The notes under the pieces: generated by a model
Told to the model about the DNA's origin: nothing
Databases searched by the model: none
The model's input: only the letters and a program-made list of their open reading frames with translations
Shown here: positions 1 through 5,750 of the stretch, in pieces
How positions within the stretch are numbered: position 1 is the stretch's first letter
Layout of the letters: every line of letters starts with the position of its first letter
Made by a program: the position numbers and the translations under genes
Assembly: GCA_035279525.1 (NCBI GenBank)
Contig: DATEHQ010000036.1
Span: 1-8,708 of the forward strand
Length of the DNA stretch: 8,708 bases
Reading direction: 5' to 3'
From: DATEHQ01 sp035279525
GTDB taxonomy: Bacteria; Chloroflexota; Dormibacteria; Dormibacterales; Dormibacteraceae

Positions 1-116
1 GGCCTGCCCTCGCGCAGCTCCAGCGATTTCTGGAACGTGCCTTCGGCCTGCCAGCGCTCCATGAGCTGCTGCTCCAGCTCCGGAAAGCTGACCTTCTGAT
101 CGACCTTTTCAAACAT
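1..116 (-). CDS. ileS: Isoleucyl-tRNA synthetase, N-terminal fragment (cut by window edge)
   Basis: IleS charges tRNA-Ile with isoleucine in the cytoplasm. Only the first 38 codons are inside the window; the gene continues past position 1. The translation opens MFEKVDQKVSFPELEQQLME and goes on with RWQAEGTFQKSLELREG. This is the familiar IleS opening, in which a short F-P-x-L-E stretch is followed by a W and an F-x-K-S-L-E-x-R-x-G segment just before the class I HIGH-motif region, which is not reached here. The ATG lies 4 bases after the yggT stop, and I see no clear Shine-Dalgarno, so it may depend on readthrough from the upstream operon. Location next to yggT agrees with the ylm-ileS order of Gram-positive bacteria. 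The ValRS/LeuRS relatives are the alternative, but this N-terminus looks specifically IleS-like. Confidence 0.85.
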   Translation of the reverse strand, partial: MFEKVDQKVSFPELEQQLMERWQAEGTFQKSLELREGR

Positions 117-120
117 CCGG

Positions 121-369
121 TCAGCCGATGTTACGCAGGGCGGCGATCAGGAAATACGCGACGAGGGTCACGACCAGCGGAGAGAGGTCCATCCCCGAGA
201 CGGGCGGCAGGCGGCGCCGAATCGGCGCGAGGATCGGCTCGGTCACGCGGAACGTGAACCTGGACACCGCGTTGGTCGGGTATGGGCTGACCCACGAGAA
301 GATGACCCGAATGAACATCACGATGATGAAGGCCCAGAGCACGTAAATGAGGAGAGAGGCGATCAGCAT
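121..369 (-). CDS. yggT: YggT/YlmG family small integral membrane protein
   Basis: An 82-residue protein with two hydrophobic segments, about residues 3-23 (LIASLLIYVLWAFIIVMFIR) and 62-78. Between them is the family-typical stretch SWVSPYPTNAVSRFTFRVTEP (given in part: F-S-W-V-S-P-Y, then T-E-P-I-L-A-P-I-R-R-R-L-P-P). The pattern of T-E-P-x-L-x-P-x-R followed by G-x-D-x-S-P-x-V is the YggT signature. It is a single-repeat form of about the usual length for non-proteobacterial members; E. coli YggT has two repeats. The biochemical role is not settled; the family is linked to osmotic tolerance and, in plastids and cyanobacteria, to membrane/nucleoid organisation. The ATG shares one base with the yggS stop (TGATG), so translation is probably coupled. 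A much longer open frame extends upstream but is a shadow of yggS. Confidence 0.88.
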   Translation of the reverse strand: MLIASLLIYVLWAFIIVMFIRVIFSWVSPYPTNAVSRFTFRVTEPILAPIRRRLPPVSGMDLSPLVVTLVAYFLIAALRNIG

Positions 370-1013
370 CAATGAGGGCGAGGTCCGAACAGCGCCGTGC
401 CCAATCGTAGCATCGTGCTTCCTGCAGTCAGGGCGGCCCCGAAGTCGCCGCTCATCCCCATCGAAAGTACCGGCAGCGCTCGGCCCGTGGCCTGCTGTGC
501 CTCGTCGCGCAGGCGCCTCAGCTCGTCGAAGGCCTGCGCCGGATCGCCCTGCGACGGACCCATCGCCATCAGGCCCTTCAGGTCGAGCAGGTTGGCGGTG
601 GCGGCGATCACCTGATGGGCGTGCGCGGGGTTCGCGCCCGACCTCTGCGGCTCGCGGGCGACGTTGATCTCGACCAGGACCTGCTGGCCGGAGCCGGCGC
701 GTGCGATCGCCTCCGCCAGGTGGACCGAGTCGATGGTCTGGATGAGTGTGAAGCGGCCCAGGGCGTGCCGCACCTTGTTCGTCTGGAGGTGACCGATGAG
801 GTGCCAGGTCGCGCCCTCGATCTCTCCCATCTTGCCCAGAGCCTCCTGGACCCGGTTCTCGCCCAGGACGTGGAGGCCGGCCGCGAGCGCCTCCCGGCAC
901 GTCGCGGCGTCGAACCCTTTGGTCACAGCGACGATGGTGACCTCGCGTGGGTCTCGCCCGGCGCGCTCGATTCGCGTCCTGACCTCGTGCAGGCGGGCGG
1001 CGACGTCAGGCAT
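369..1013 (-). CDS. yggS: YggS/YlmE family PLP-binding protein (PLP homeostasis)
   Basis: A cytoplasmic alanine-racemase-like TIM barrel that binds pyridoxal 5'-phosphate and keeps free PLP and amino/keto-acid pools in balance; no enzymatic reaction is established for the family. At 214 residues it is slightly shorter than the usual 225-235. The PLP lysine is K32 in VAVTKGF. Other family blocks are GENRVQEA (51-58), HLIGHLQTNK (71-80), LVEINVA (113-119), GLMAMGP (147-153), SMGMSGDF (184-191) and the phosphate-binding end RLGTALFG (203-210). The ATG start overlaps the last 8 bases of pgeF; an in-frame extension further upstream is out of family and overlaps pgeF deeply, so I reject it. The stop overlaps the yggT start by one base. 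Known partners in other bacteria are the ylm/division cluster genes, as here. Confidence 0.93.
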   Translation of the reverse strand: MPDVAARLHEVRTRIERAGRDPREVTIVAVTKGFDAATCREALAAGLHVLGENRVQEALGKMGEIEGATWHLIGHLQTNKVRHALGRFTLIQTIDSVHLAEAIARAGSGQQVLVEINVAREPQRSGANPAHAHQVIAATANLLDLKGLMAMGPSQGDPAQAFDELRRLRDEAQQATGRALPVLSMGMSGDFGAALTAGSTMLRLGTALFGPRPH

Positions 1014-1716
1014 GGATCGCGACGATGGCGCCGAACCTGGCGCCGTCCGGCTCACGGCGGTGCGAGGGCAAAAAATCGCTCTCTTTGGTGCACACCCCCA
1101 GCACGTGCACCTCCCGCACACCCGCCTCCTCGAGGCCGGCGCGGTTGGCCGCCGCCAGGTCGAGCAGGAACCGGTCGCCGTGACCAGCCGTGACGAACCG
1201 CGCGTCGAACTTCGATGCGACCTCGGCTCCGACTTCGTAGCACCGCCCGCAGATGCCCGGCCCGATGCCGGCGACAATGTCACGGCAGCCGTAGTCCTCG
1301 CGCATGACCCGCGCCGCCTCCGCGGCGACCCCGGCATGCGTGCCGCGCCAACCGGCGTGCGCGAGCGCGACACACTTCTTGGCCCGATCCCAGAGCAGGA
1401 TCGGATAGCAGTCCGCGAAGGTCGCAAAGAGGCCGAGCCCAGGACGATCCGTCACCAGCCCGTCGACACCCTGGATCACCTCCCATGGCTCGAGGACGCG
1501 CGCCACCTTGGCGCCGTGGACGGCCCCCGCCACCGTGAGCGTGTCAGCGTCGACCCCGAGCCGCCGGGCGAAGGCACGGCGGGCACTCAGCGCGGCATGT
1601 GGATCTGGCGCGTGCGTCAGCCCGACTGAACCGATGGCGAGCGTCGAGAAGCCGTGGATCAGCCCGGCCTCGGACGCGAGCGCGGCAATCTGGAGCAGGT
1701 CGGGCGCGGTCTGCAC
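1006..1716 (-). CDS. pgeF: Peptidoglycan editing factor / multicopper-oxidase-like laccase domain protein (PgeF/YlmD/YfiH)
   Basis: A 236-residue cytoplasmic protein of the YfiH/DUF152 family. Members act on peptidoglycan precursors in E. coli, removing wrongly added L-Ser from UDP-MurNAc, and some are reported to have purine nucleoside phosphorylase or adenosine deaminase activity. The three metal/active-site residues are visible: H67 in GAVHGAKV, C103 in TFADCYPILLWD and H120 in LAHAGWRGT. Further family blocks are GIGPGICGRCYEVG (150-163) and CTKESDFLPSHRRE (209-222), with a usual-length C-terminus. The start is GTG at 1716, ten bases after the nrdR stop; no Met exists early in the frame, and the family N-terminal H-G-F-S-T block begins at residue 21, so this start fits. 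The end overlaps yggS by 8 bases. Confidence 0.93.
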   Translation of the reverse strand: MQTAPDLLQIAALASEAGLIHGFSTLAIGSVGLTHAPDPHAALSARRAFARRLGVDADTLTVAGAVHGAKVARVLEPWEVIQGVDGLVTDRPGLGLFATFADCYPILLWDRAKKCVALAHAGWRGTHAGVAAEAARVMREDYGCRDIVAGIGPGICGRCYEVGAEVASKFDARFVTAGHGDRFLLDLAAANRAGLEEAGVREVHVLGVCTKESDFLPSHRREPDGARFGAIVAIHA

Positions 1717-1726
1717 GCGCTGAACT

Positions 1727-2188
1727 CTACGAACGGCGCGAGCTGAGGACCTGCTCGATCTCCCGTTTGACCTGCTGCAGGTCCATGAACTCCCTGTACA
1801 CGGAGGCGAACCGGATGTACGCCACCTCGTCCAGGTCGCGCAGCCGGTCCATCACCATCTCGCCGATCTCCTGGCTCGGAATCTCGACGCGACCCGAGCG
1901 GCGCAGCTCCGCCTCGATGTCGTCGACGATGGCGCGCAGCCGCTCTGGCGATATGTCGCGCTTCTCTGTCGCCTTCTTCAGGCCGGTGAACAGCTTCTGA
2001 GGGTCGAAGTCCTCACGCCGCCCGTCCTTCTTCGTGACATAAAAGGGCACCGCCTCGATCCGCTCGTAGGTGGTGAAGCGCTGCCCGCACTGCAGGCACT
2101 CGCGCCTCCGGCGGATCGCCTCCCCGACCTCCGAGTCACGGGAGTCGACCACCTTCAGGTCGTGGTGACCGCAGTACGGGCAACGCAT
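1727..2188 (-). CDS. nrdR: Transcriptional repressor NrdR
   Basis: NrdR represses ribonucleotide reductase operons by sensing ATP/dATP and binding NrdR boxes. At 153 residues it has the standard length. The N-terminal zinc ribbon has C3 and C6 (MRCPYC) and C31 and C34 (CLQC), with the conserved R-R-R-x-C approach. The ATP-cone spans roughly residues 49-139, opening with V-T-K-K-D-G-R-R-E-D-F-D and including Y124-I-R-F-A-S-V-Y-R-E-F. The ATG has a good ribosome binding site, AGAGG five bases upstream, in the 18-base gap after ftsZ. Its position inside a dcw cluster rather than beside nrd genes is not rare, and gives it co-expression with division genes. I saw no convincing paired NrdR box in the window. 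Confidence 0.96.
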   Translation of the reverse strand: MRCPYCGHHDLKVVDSRDSEVGEAIRRRRECLQCGQRFTTYERIEAVPFYVTKKDGRREDFDPQKLFTGLKKATEKRDISPERLRAIVDDIEAELRRSGRVEIPSQEIGEMVMDRLRDLDEVAYIRFASVYREFMDLQQVKREIEQVLSSRRS

Positions 2189-2206
2189 GTGAACCTCTTG
2201 GGCCGG

Positions 2207-3307
2207 CTACATCCGGTTGCGCAGGAACGCGGGGATGTTGATGTCGCCGAGCTCGTCCGCGCCGAACTCCGGCCGCTCGATCGTACGACGCACGACTTCC
2301 TGCTTGGCTTCGTGCTGAGTCTTGCCTCCGAAGCCGGTGGCGATGACCGTGATCTTGATCTCGCCCTGCATGGTGTCGTCGCGCACGACGCCGAAGATGA
2401 TGTTGGCCCCAGGGTCCGCTGCAGAACGCACGATCTCGGCCGCCTTCTGGACCTCCTGCAGCGTGATGTCCTTGCCGGCGGTGATGTTGAAAAGGATGCC
2501 CTTGGCGCCGTCGATCGACGTCTCCAGCAATGGGCTCGAGACAGCCTGCTTGGCTGCATCCTCCGCGCGGGAATCCCCGGCGCCGTGCCCGATGCCCATG
2601 AGCGCCTCGCCCGCGTTCTCCATGATCGCCTTCACGTCGGCGAAGTCGAGGTTGATCACGCCCGGCTGCGTCACCAGGTCGGAGATGCCCTGCACGCCCT
2701 GCCGCAGGACGTCGTCCGCCATCCGGAACGCCTCCTCGAGCGTGGTCTTGGAGCTCGCCACCTGGGCCAGGCGGTCGTTGGGGATGACGATCAGCGCGTC
2801 CACCTGGCTGCGCAGTGACTTGATGCCTTCCTCGGCCGTGTCGTTGCGGATCCGGCCCTCGAACGCGAAAGGCCGCGTCACGACGCCGATGGTGAGCGCG
2901 CCGGCCTCCTTGGCCGCCTCGGCGACGATGGCCGCCGAACCGGTGCCGGTACCGCCGCCCATTCCGGCGGTGATGAACACCATGTCGGAGTCCTGGACGA
3001 CCGCCGACAGCTCGGTGCGGCTCTCGTCGGCCGCGTCGCGGCCGCGCGTCCAGTCTCCCCCGGCCCCCAGGCCGCGGGTGATCTTGTTTCCGATCTGGAC
3101 TTTGACGTCGGCCTGGCAGCGCTCGAGCGCCTGCTTGTCGGTGTTGACCGCGATGAACTGGACCTTCAGGGCCTTCGAGATCATCCGGTTGACGGCATTG
3201 CCGCCGCCGCCGCCGCAGCCCACGACCTTGATGCGCGCTCGCCCTTCGTGCAGTTCGCTTTCCTTCATCACGATCAGGTGATCCTCCTTGTTGCTTGCTT
3301 TTGCCAT
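2207..3307 (-). CDS. ftsZ: Cell division GTPase FtsZ
   Basis: Tubulin-like GTPase that polymerises into the cytokinetic Z-ring. The longest form is 366 residues. Seen: T1 loop GCGGGGGNA (30-38), T3 loop GLGAGGDWTRG (79-89), tubulin signature GGGTGTG (117-123), and T7 catalytic loop NLDFADVK (219-226) with D221 and D224. The globular core ends near GFGG (325-328). A linker of only about 25 residues leads to the C-terminal peptide GDINIPAFLRNR, the FtsA-binding tail. The T3 loop is odd: family members have Pro three residues before the closing Gly (GANPEVG), while here the segment is GDWTRG. The start is uncertain. ATG 3307 has no strong ribosome site, while a near-perfect AAGGAGGA lies inside the frame at 3282-3289, ahead of GTG 3271 and ATG 3268. 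ATG 3268 would give 353 residues with a family-like N-terminus. Confidence 0.97.
   Translation of the reverse strand: MAKASNKEDHLIVMKESELHEGRARIKVVGCGGGGGNAVNRMISKALKVQFIAVNTDKQALERCQADVKVQIGNKITRGLGAGGDWTRGRDAADESRTELSAVVQDSDMVFITAGMGGGTGTGSAAIVAEAAKEAGALTIGVVTRPFAFEGRIRNDTAEEGIKSLRSQVDALIVIPNDRLAQVASSKTTLEEAFRMADDVLRQGVQGISDLVTQPGVINLDFADVKAIMENAGEALMGIGHGAGDSRAEDAAKQAVSSPLLETSIDGAKGILFNITAGKDITLQEVQKAAEIVRSAADPGANIIFGVVRDDTMQGEIKITVIATGFGGKTQHEAKQEVVRRTIERPEFGADELGDINIPAFLRNRM
3282..3289 (-). promoter_or_regulatory. Strong Shine-Dalgarno inside the 5' end of the ftsZ frame
   Basis: On the minus strand the sequence reads AAGGAGGATCACC, close to the ideal complement of the 16S rRNA 3' end. 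It sits in codons 7-9 of the longest ftsZ frame and is 13 bases before ATG 3266-3268 and 10 bases before GTG 3269-3271. It suggests that the real ftsZ start may be one of these rather than ATG 3305-3307. The spacing to the ATG is long, but ftsA shows a similar AGGAGG-to-start distance. Confidence 0.5.
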
Positions 3308-3338
3308 GGCGAGCTCGAGCTGGTTTTTGGTGTGTTCT

Positions 3339-4574
3339 CTAGAAAAAATCGCGCAGCCACCTCACTGTTTTTTGATACGTCCCGCCGAACGTCGCGGCCT
3401 GGCGCGGATTGCCGTAACCGCGGGCGGGAGCGCGTGACCCCCACTTCACGAGACCGGCGACGACGGAGAAGGATGGGCCCTGGGCCCTGTCCGCCAGGCC
3501 GACGAGGCCCGCGGGCTGGCCGAGGCGCGCCGAAGTGTTGAACACCGCCTGTGCGGCGTCCATGGTGCCCATCAAGCGTGAGCCGCCTCCGGTGACGACC
3601 ACGCCCGCCGGGAGCAGCTGGTCGAAGCCGGTCTTGCGCACCTCCTCGCGCGCCATCTGGAAGATCTCGACCATGCGCGGGCCGATGATCTCGGCGAGGA
3701 ACCGGCGCGGCAGCGCGGTGATCCTGTCGCCGCCGACCTGCCTGACCTCGACCTTCTCCGCGTGGTCGATGACGTCAGGCAGGGCGTGGCCGTAGTTGAG
3801 CTTCAGACCCTCGGCCTCGTCGAGCGTGGTGCGCAGCCCGATCGCGATGTCGCTGGTGACGTGGTTGCCGCCCACGGGCAGCACGGCCAGGTGGCGAGCG
3901 CTGCCCTCGTTGTAGACGACCACGCTCGTGGTGCCCGCGCCGATCTCGACCAGGCATACGCCAAGCTCGATCTCCTGCGGGCTCAGCACCCCTTCGCCGG
4001 CGGAGAGCCCCGCGCAGACCACGTCGTCGACGTCGAAGCCCGCGCCGTGGACGCACTTGATCACGTTCTGGACCGCGGTCTGCGCGCCGGTGACGATGTT
4101 GGTCTCGACCTCGAGGCGGCGCCCGGTCATTCCGATCGCGTCGCGCACCCCGTCCTGCCCGTCGACCGTGTAGGCGCGTGGGATGACGTGGATGACCTGG
4201 CGGTCCGACGCGACGCTCACGGCGCGGCTCGCCTCGACGACGCGGTGCACGTCGTCGTCGCCGATCTCGTGGTCGTCGTGCGCGACGGCGACCACGCCCG
4301 TCGAGTTCTGGCTGAAGAGGTGCGTGCCACCGAGGGACACGACGACCGACTCGATGCGCTGGCCGGCCATGCGCTCGGCGGCGACCGCCGCGGCCTGGAT
4401 GGCGGCGATGGTCTTGTCGAGGTTCACGACGACACCCTTGCGCAGGCCTTCGGACGGGCTTTCGCCCACACCGATGACGCTCACGGGGGTCCCGGGATCG
4501 TCAGACTCCGCGATGACAACCGTGACCCGGCTGGTGCCAAGGTCGAGACCGACGGTCTTCTTCCGCCGCGACAA
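3339..4574 (-). CDS. ftsA: Cell division protein FtsA (actin-like FtsZ membrane anchor)
   Basis: FtsA is an actin-fold ATPase that binds the FtsZ tail and tethers the Z-ring to the inner face of the membrane. The 411-residue product has the usual length. Seen: phosphate-1 loop GLDLGTS (9-15), the SHS2/1C region about residues 84-160 including the block R-x-I-x-V-I-P-x-x-Y (125-135), phosphate-2 loop VEIGAGTTSVVVY (209-221), and adenosine loop VVVTGGGSRLMG (325-336). A C-terminal amphipathic membrane helix ends in KTVRWLRDFF. The start is TTG at 4574, since no ATG precedes the VGLDLGTS block, and MSRRKKTVGLDLGTS matches family N-termini. An AGGAGG lies 14 bases upstream. It is followed after 31 bases by ftsZ. 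FtsQ, often just upstream of ftsA, is not seen; lipoprotein genes occupy that position. Confidence 0.96.
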   Translation of the reverse strand: MSRRKKTVGLDLGTSRVTVVIAESDDPGTPVSVIGVGESPSEGLRKGVVVNLDKTIAAIQAAAVAAERMAGQRIESVVVSLGGTHLFSQNSTGVVAVAHDDHEIGDDDVHRVVEASRAVSVASDRQVIHVIPRAYTVDGQDGVRDAIGMTGRRLEVETNIVTGAQTAVQNVIKCVHGAGFDVDDVVCAGLSAGEGVLSPQEIELGVCLVEIGAGTTSVVVYNEGSARHLAVLPVGGNHVTSDIAIGLRTTLDEAEGLKLNYGHALPDVIDHAEKVEVRQVGGDRITALPRRFLAEIIGPRMVEIFQMAREEVRKTGFDQLLPAGVVVTGGGSRLMGTMDAAQAVFNTSARLGQPAGLVGLADRAQGPSFSVVAGLVKWGSRAPARGYGNPRQAATFGGTYQKTVRWLRDFF

Positions 4575-4589
4575 TGTGTGCTGGGATGC

Positions 4590-4595
4590 CTCCTG
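4590..4595 (-). promoter_or_regulatory. Ribosome binding site for ftsA
   Basis: The minus strand reads AGGAGG here, 14-15 bases before the TTG start codon of ftsA at 4572-4574. The motif is strong and the spacing is longer than the common 5-9 bases. No in-frame ATG or GTG lies at a better distance, so it supports the TTG start. Confidence 0.5.
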
Positions 4596-4630
4596 GAACG
4601 TAGGGTGGGATATACGGGCGGGCTGCCGGG

Positions 4631-4636
4631 ATTATA
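4631..4636 (-). promoter_or_regulatory. Putative sigma-70-type -10 box for the ftsA-ftsZ operon
   Basis: The minus strand has an exact TATAAT in an otherwise GC-rich gap, about 57 bases before the ftsA TTG start, which would give a leader of roughly 50 bases. I see no convincing -35 hexamer at 16-18 bases upstream (TCGCGC at 17) and no TG extension. The box lies partly inside a 5-bp inverted repeat, CGGGA at 4628-4632 and TCCCG at 4642-4646 on the plus strand, that could be an operator or chance. Confidence 0.45.
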
Positions 4637-4684
4637 TCGGCTCCCGAGCGGCTGCGCGACTAGATTTTGTGGCCGAGCCGCAAA

Positions 4685-4723
4685 TAGGGCCAAGGCCTAG
4701 TGGTCGCCATGGGTCTGTGACCC
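4685..4723 (-). terminator. Possible weak terminator hairpins after the lipoprotein genes
   Basis: Directly after the stop of the last lipoprotein gene the minus strand reads GGGTC-ACA-GACCC (4711-4723), a perfect 5-bp GC stem with a 3-base loop. A second imperfect hairpin follows, TAGGCC-TT-GGCCCTA (4685-4699), with one bulged base and only a short ATTT after it. Neither has a proper U-tract, so they may attenuate rather than end transcription, or be processing sites between the lipoprotein unit and ftsA. Confidence 0.3.
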
Positions 4724-4724
4724 C

Positions 4725-5729
4725 TCACGCGCACCAGGCGTTCTGCTGCTGGTTCGCCATGAAGTCGTACGCGGCGGCACCGACCTTCCAGGCCACGAAG
4801 GTCGAACCCGACAGCTTGTAGCACGTGAACTGAGCCGGGTCCGCGAAGGCGTAGACCGAGGCCAGCTGCGGGAAGGTGACCGTGCCCTGCGCGGTCGGCG
4901 TGATCACATCGAGCACCGGCATCGCCTGGTAGATCAGCGCCGCGGATGAGTAGGCGCCGAACACGAGCGTGACGCTCTGGTTGCGCGCGAGAGTGACCTC
5001 TGGGCAGGCCTGATGAGAGGTCGGGTCGAGCTGCGCGGGCGGGCTCACGATGTCGGTGCCGACCTGCCCATCGGTCAGCGCAACCTCGACACCCTCTACC
5101 GAGCACGGCGGTGGAGATCCACCGCCGACCGGGCCACAGAAAGACGCGCTCTTGACGACCGAGCAGAACTCGACCAATCGATAGGCGGTGGGATTCGGAA
5201 CCGGCGACCCGGTCAAACGAAGGCCGGCCTGGGGAATCTGAACGGCGCTCGGTCCGGTGTTGGTGATCTCGAGCGAGAAGAGGCACGACATCGCCGTCCC
5301 GAACGGCGCGGCAACTCCTGCCGCGTCGCCGGTTGGAGCTGACGTGGGTGCGCCGGGCTGCACGGCGAGCAGGGACGGATCCAACAGGTCGTAGTCAGGG
5401 GTCTTGCCACTCTTGAACCAGGCGCTCATCCGGCCGAGGTCGCCGGCCGAGTAGGTCAGCCGCGACTGGTTGAGGACCACGTTGTCCCAATGGTCGAACC
5501 AGTTGGGGCAGTGCGGCTCTCCGGTGCGGCCGTGGATGGATCCATATGCGACGGAGAGACTCACATTGAGCTGAGGTGCTGGCGTTGGTGTCGGGCTGGC
5601 CGTGGCAAGGATGCTGGGCGAACGTGGCGGCGGCGAAGAGGTCGGGGACGGGCTCGTTTGTGCCTGCCCTGGCGTGCACGCCGCGAAGGTGATCAGTACG
5701 ACGACAGACATTAAGGCGACCCTCGTCAA
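4725..5729 (-). CDS. Eight-cysteine secreted lipoprotein, paralog 1 (family not recognised)
   Basis: A 334-residue predicted lipoprotein, the last of four tandem paralogs and nearest to ftsA. The chosen TTG start (5729) gives the signal peptide MTRVALMSVVVLITFAAC, with lipid-accepting C18 in the lipobox F-A-A-C. Starting at the internal ATG would leave an 11-residue signal without a basic N-region. Residues 19-52 are a Ser/Thr/Pro/Ala tether. The globular part (about 53-334) has cysteines at 74, 149, 189, 198, 209, 242, 303 and 333, all shared with the other three. Diagnostic blocks are HGRTGEPHCPNW, LEITNTG, YRLVEFCSV, ACPEVTL, PVLDVIT, FTCYKLSGS and terminal NAWCA. Predominantly beta-strand alternation and the E-I-T-N-T-G turn suggest an Ig-like or DUF4232-like sandwich, which is inference. 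The start overlaps the stop of paralog 2 (TTGA). The N-terminal 250 bases are about 86% identical to those of paralog 2. Function unknown; it acts outside the membrane. Confidence 0.85.
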   Translation of the reverse strand: MTRVALMSVVVLITFAACTPGQAQTSPSPTSSPPPRSPSILATASPTPTPAPQLNVSLSVAYGSIHGRTGEPHCPNWFDHWDNVVLNQSRLTYSAGDLGRMSAWFKSGKTPDYDLLDPSLLAVQPGAPTSAPTGDAAGVAAPFGTAMSCLFSLEITNTGPSAVQIPQAGLRLTGSPVPNPTAYRLVEFCSVVKSASFCGPVGGGSPPPCSVEGVEVALTDGQVGTDIVSPPAQLDPTSHQACPEVTLARNQSVTLVFGAYSSAALIYQAMPVLDVITPTAQGTVTFPQLASVYAFADPAQFTCYKLSGSTFVAWKVGAAAYDFMANQQQNAWCA

Positions 5730-5750
5730 GGGCAGTACCCACCAGCCTGC
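5501..5750 (-). repeat. 250-bp direct repeat, copy A (5' part of paralog 1 and junction)
   Basis: Aligned by hand without gaps to 6466-6715 at a constant offset of 965 bases; I count 34 mismatches in 250 positions. It covers the first 76 or so codons of paralog 1 and the last 24 bases of the preceding gene. A 33-base block, 5717-5749, is identical to 6682-6714 and spans the stop/start junction. Similarity stops sharply just beyond 5754, inside the 3' end of the upstream gene. Confidence 0.85.

Noticed and set aside
121..900. A 259-codon minus-strand frame containing yggT plus a long N-terminal extension
   Set aside because: The extension is low-complexity Arg/Gly/Pro shadow of yggS; the family begins at the Met at 369.
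369..1427. A 352-codon minus-strand frame containing yggS plus a long N-terminal extension
   Set aside because: The first 138 codons are Arg/Ser-rich shadow sequence lying over pgeF in another frame; the YggS family begins at the Met at 1013.
2322..3281. A 319-codon plus-strand open frame opposite ftsZ
   Set aside because: Its composition follows the reverse complement of ftsZ, as is common in GC-rich genes; no ribosome site or recognisable domain.
4571..4580. ACAATGTGTG resembling half of an NrdR box next to the ftsA start
   Set aside because: There is no second half-box at the expected spacing, and ftsA is not a usual NrdR target.
3762..4700. A 312-codon plus-strand open frame opposite ftsA, rich in Asp/Val/His
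   Set aside because: Antisense shadow of ftsA caused by GC-rich codon bias; no signal, domain or promoter.
5490..5714. Short plus-strand frames opposite the lipoprotein tethers
   Set aside because: Low-complexity Arg/Gly-rich shadows; similar frames recur opposite paralog 2 only because the DNA is repeated.
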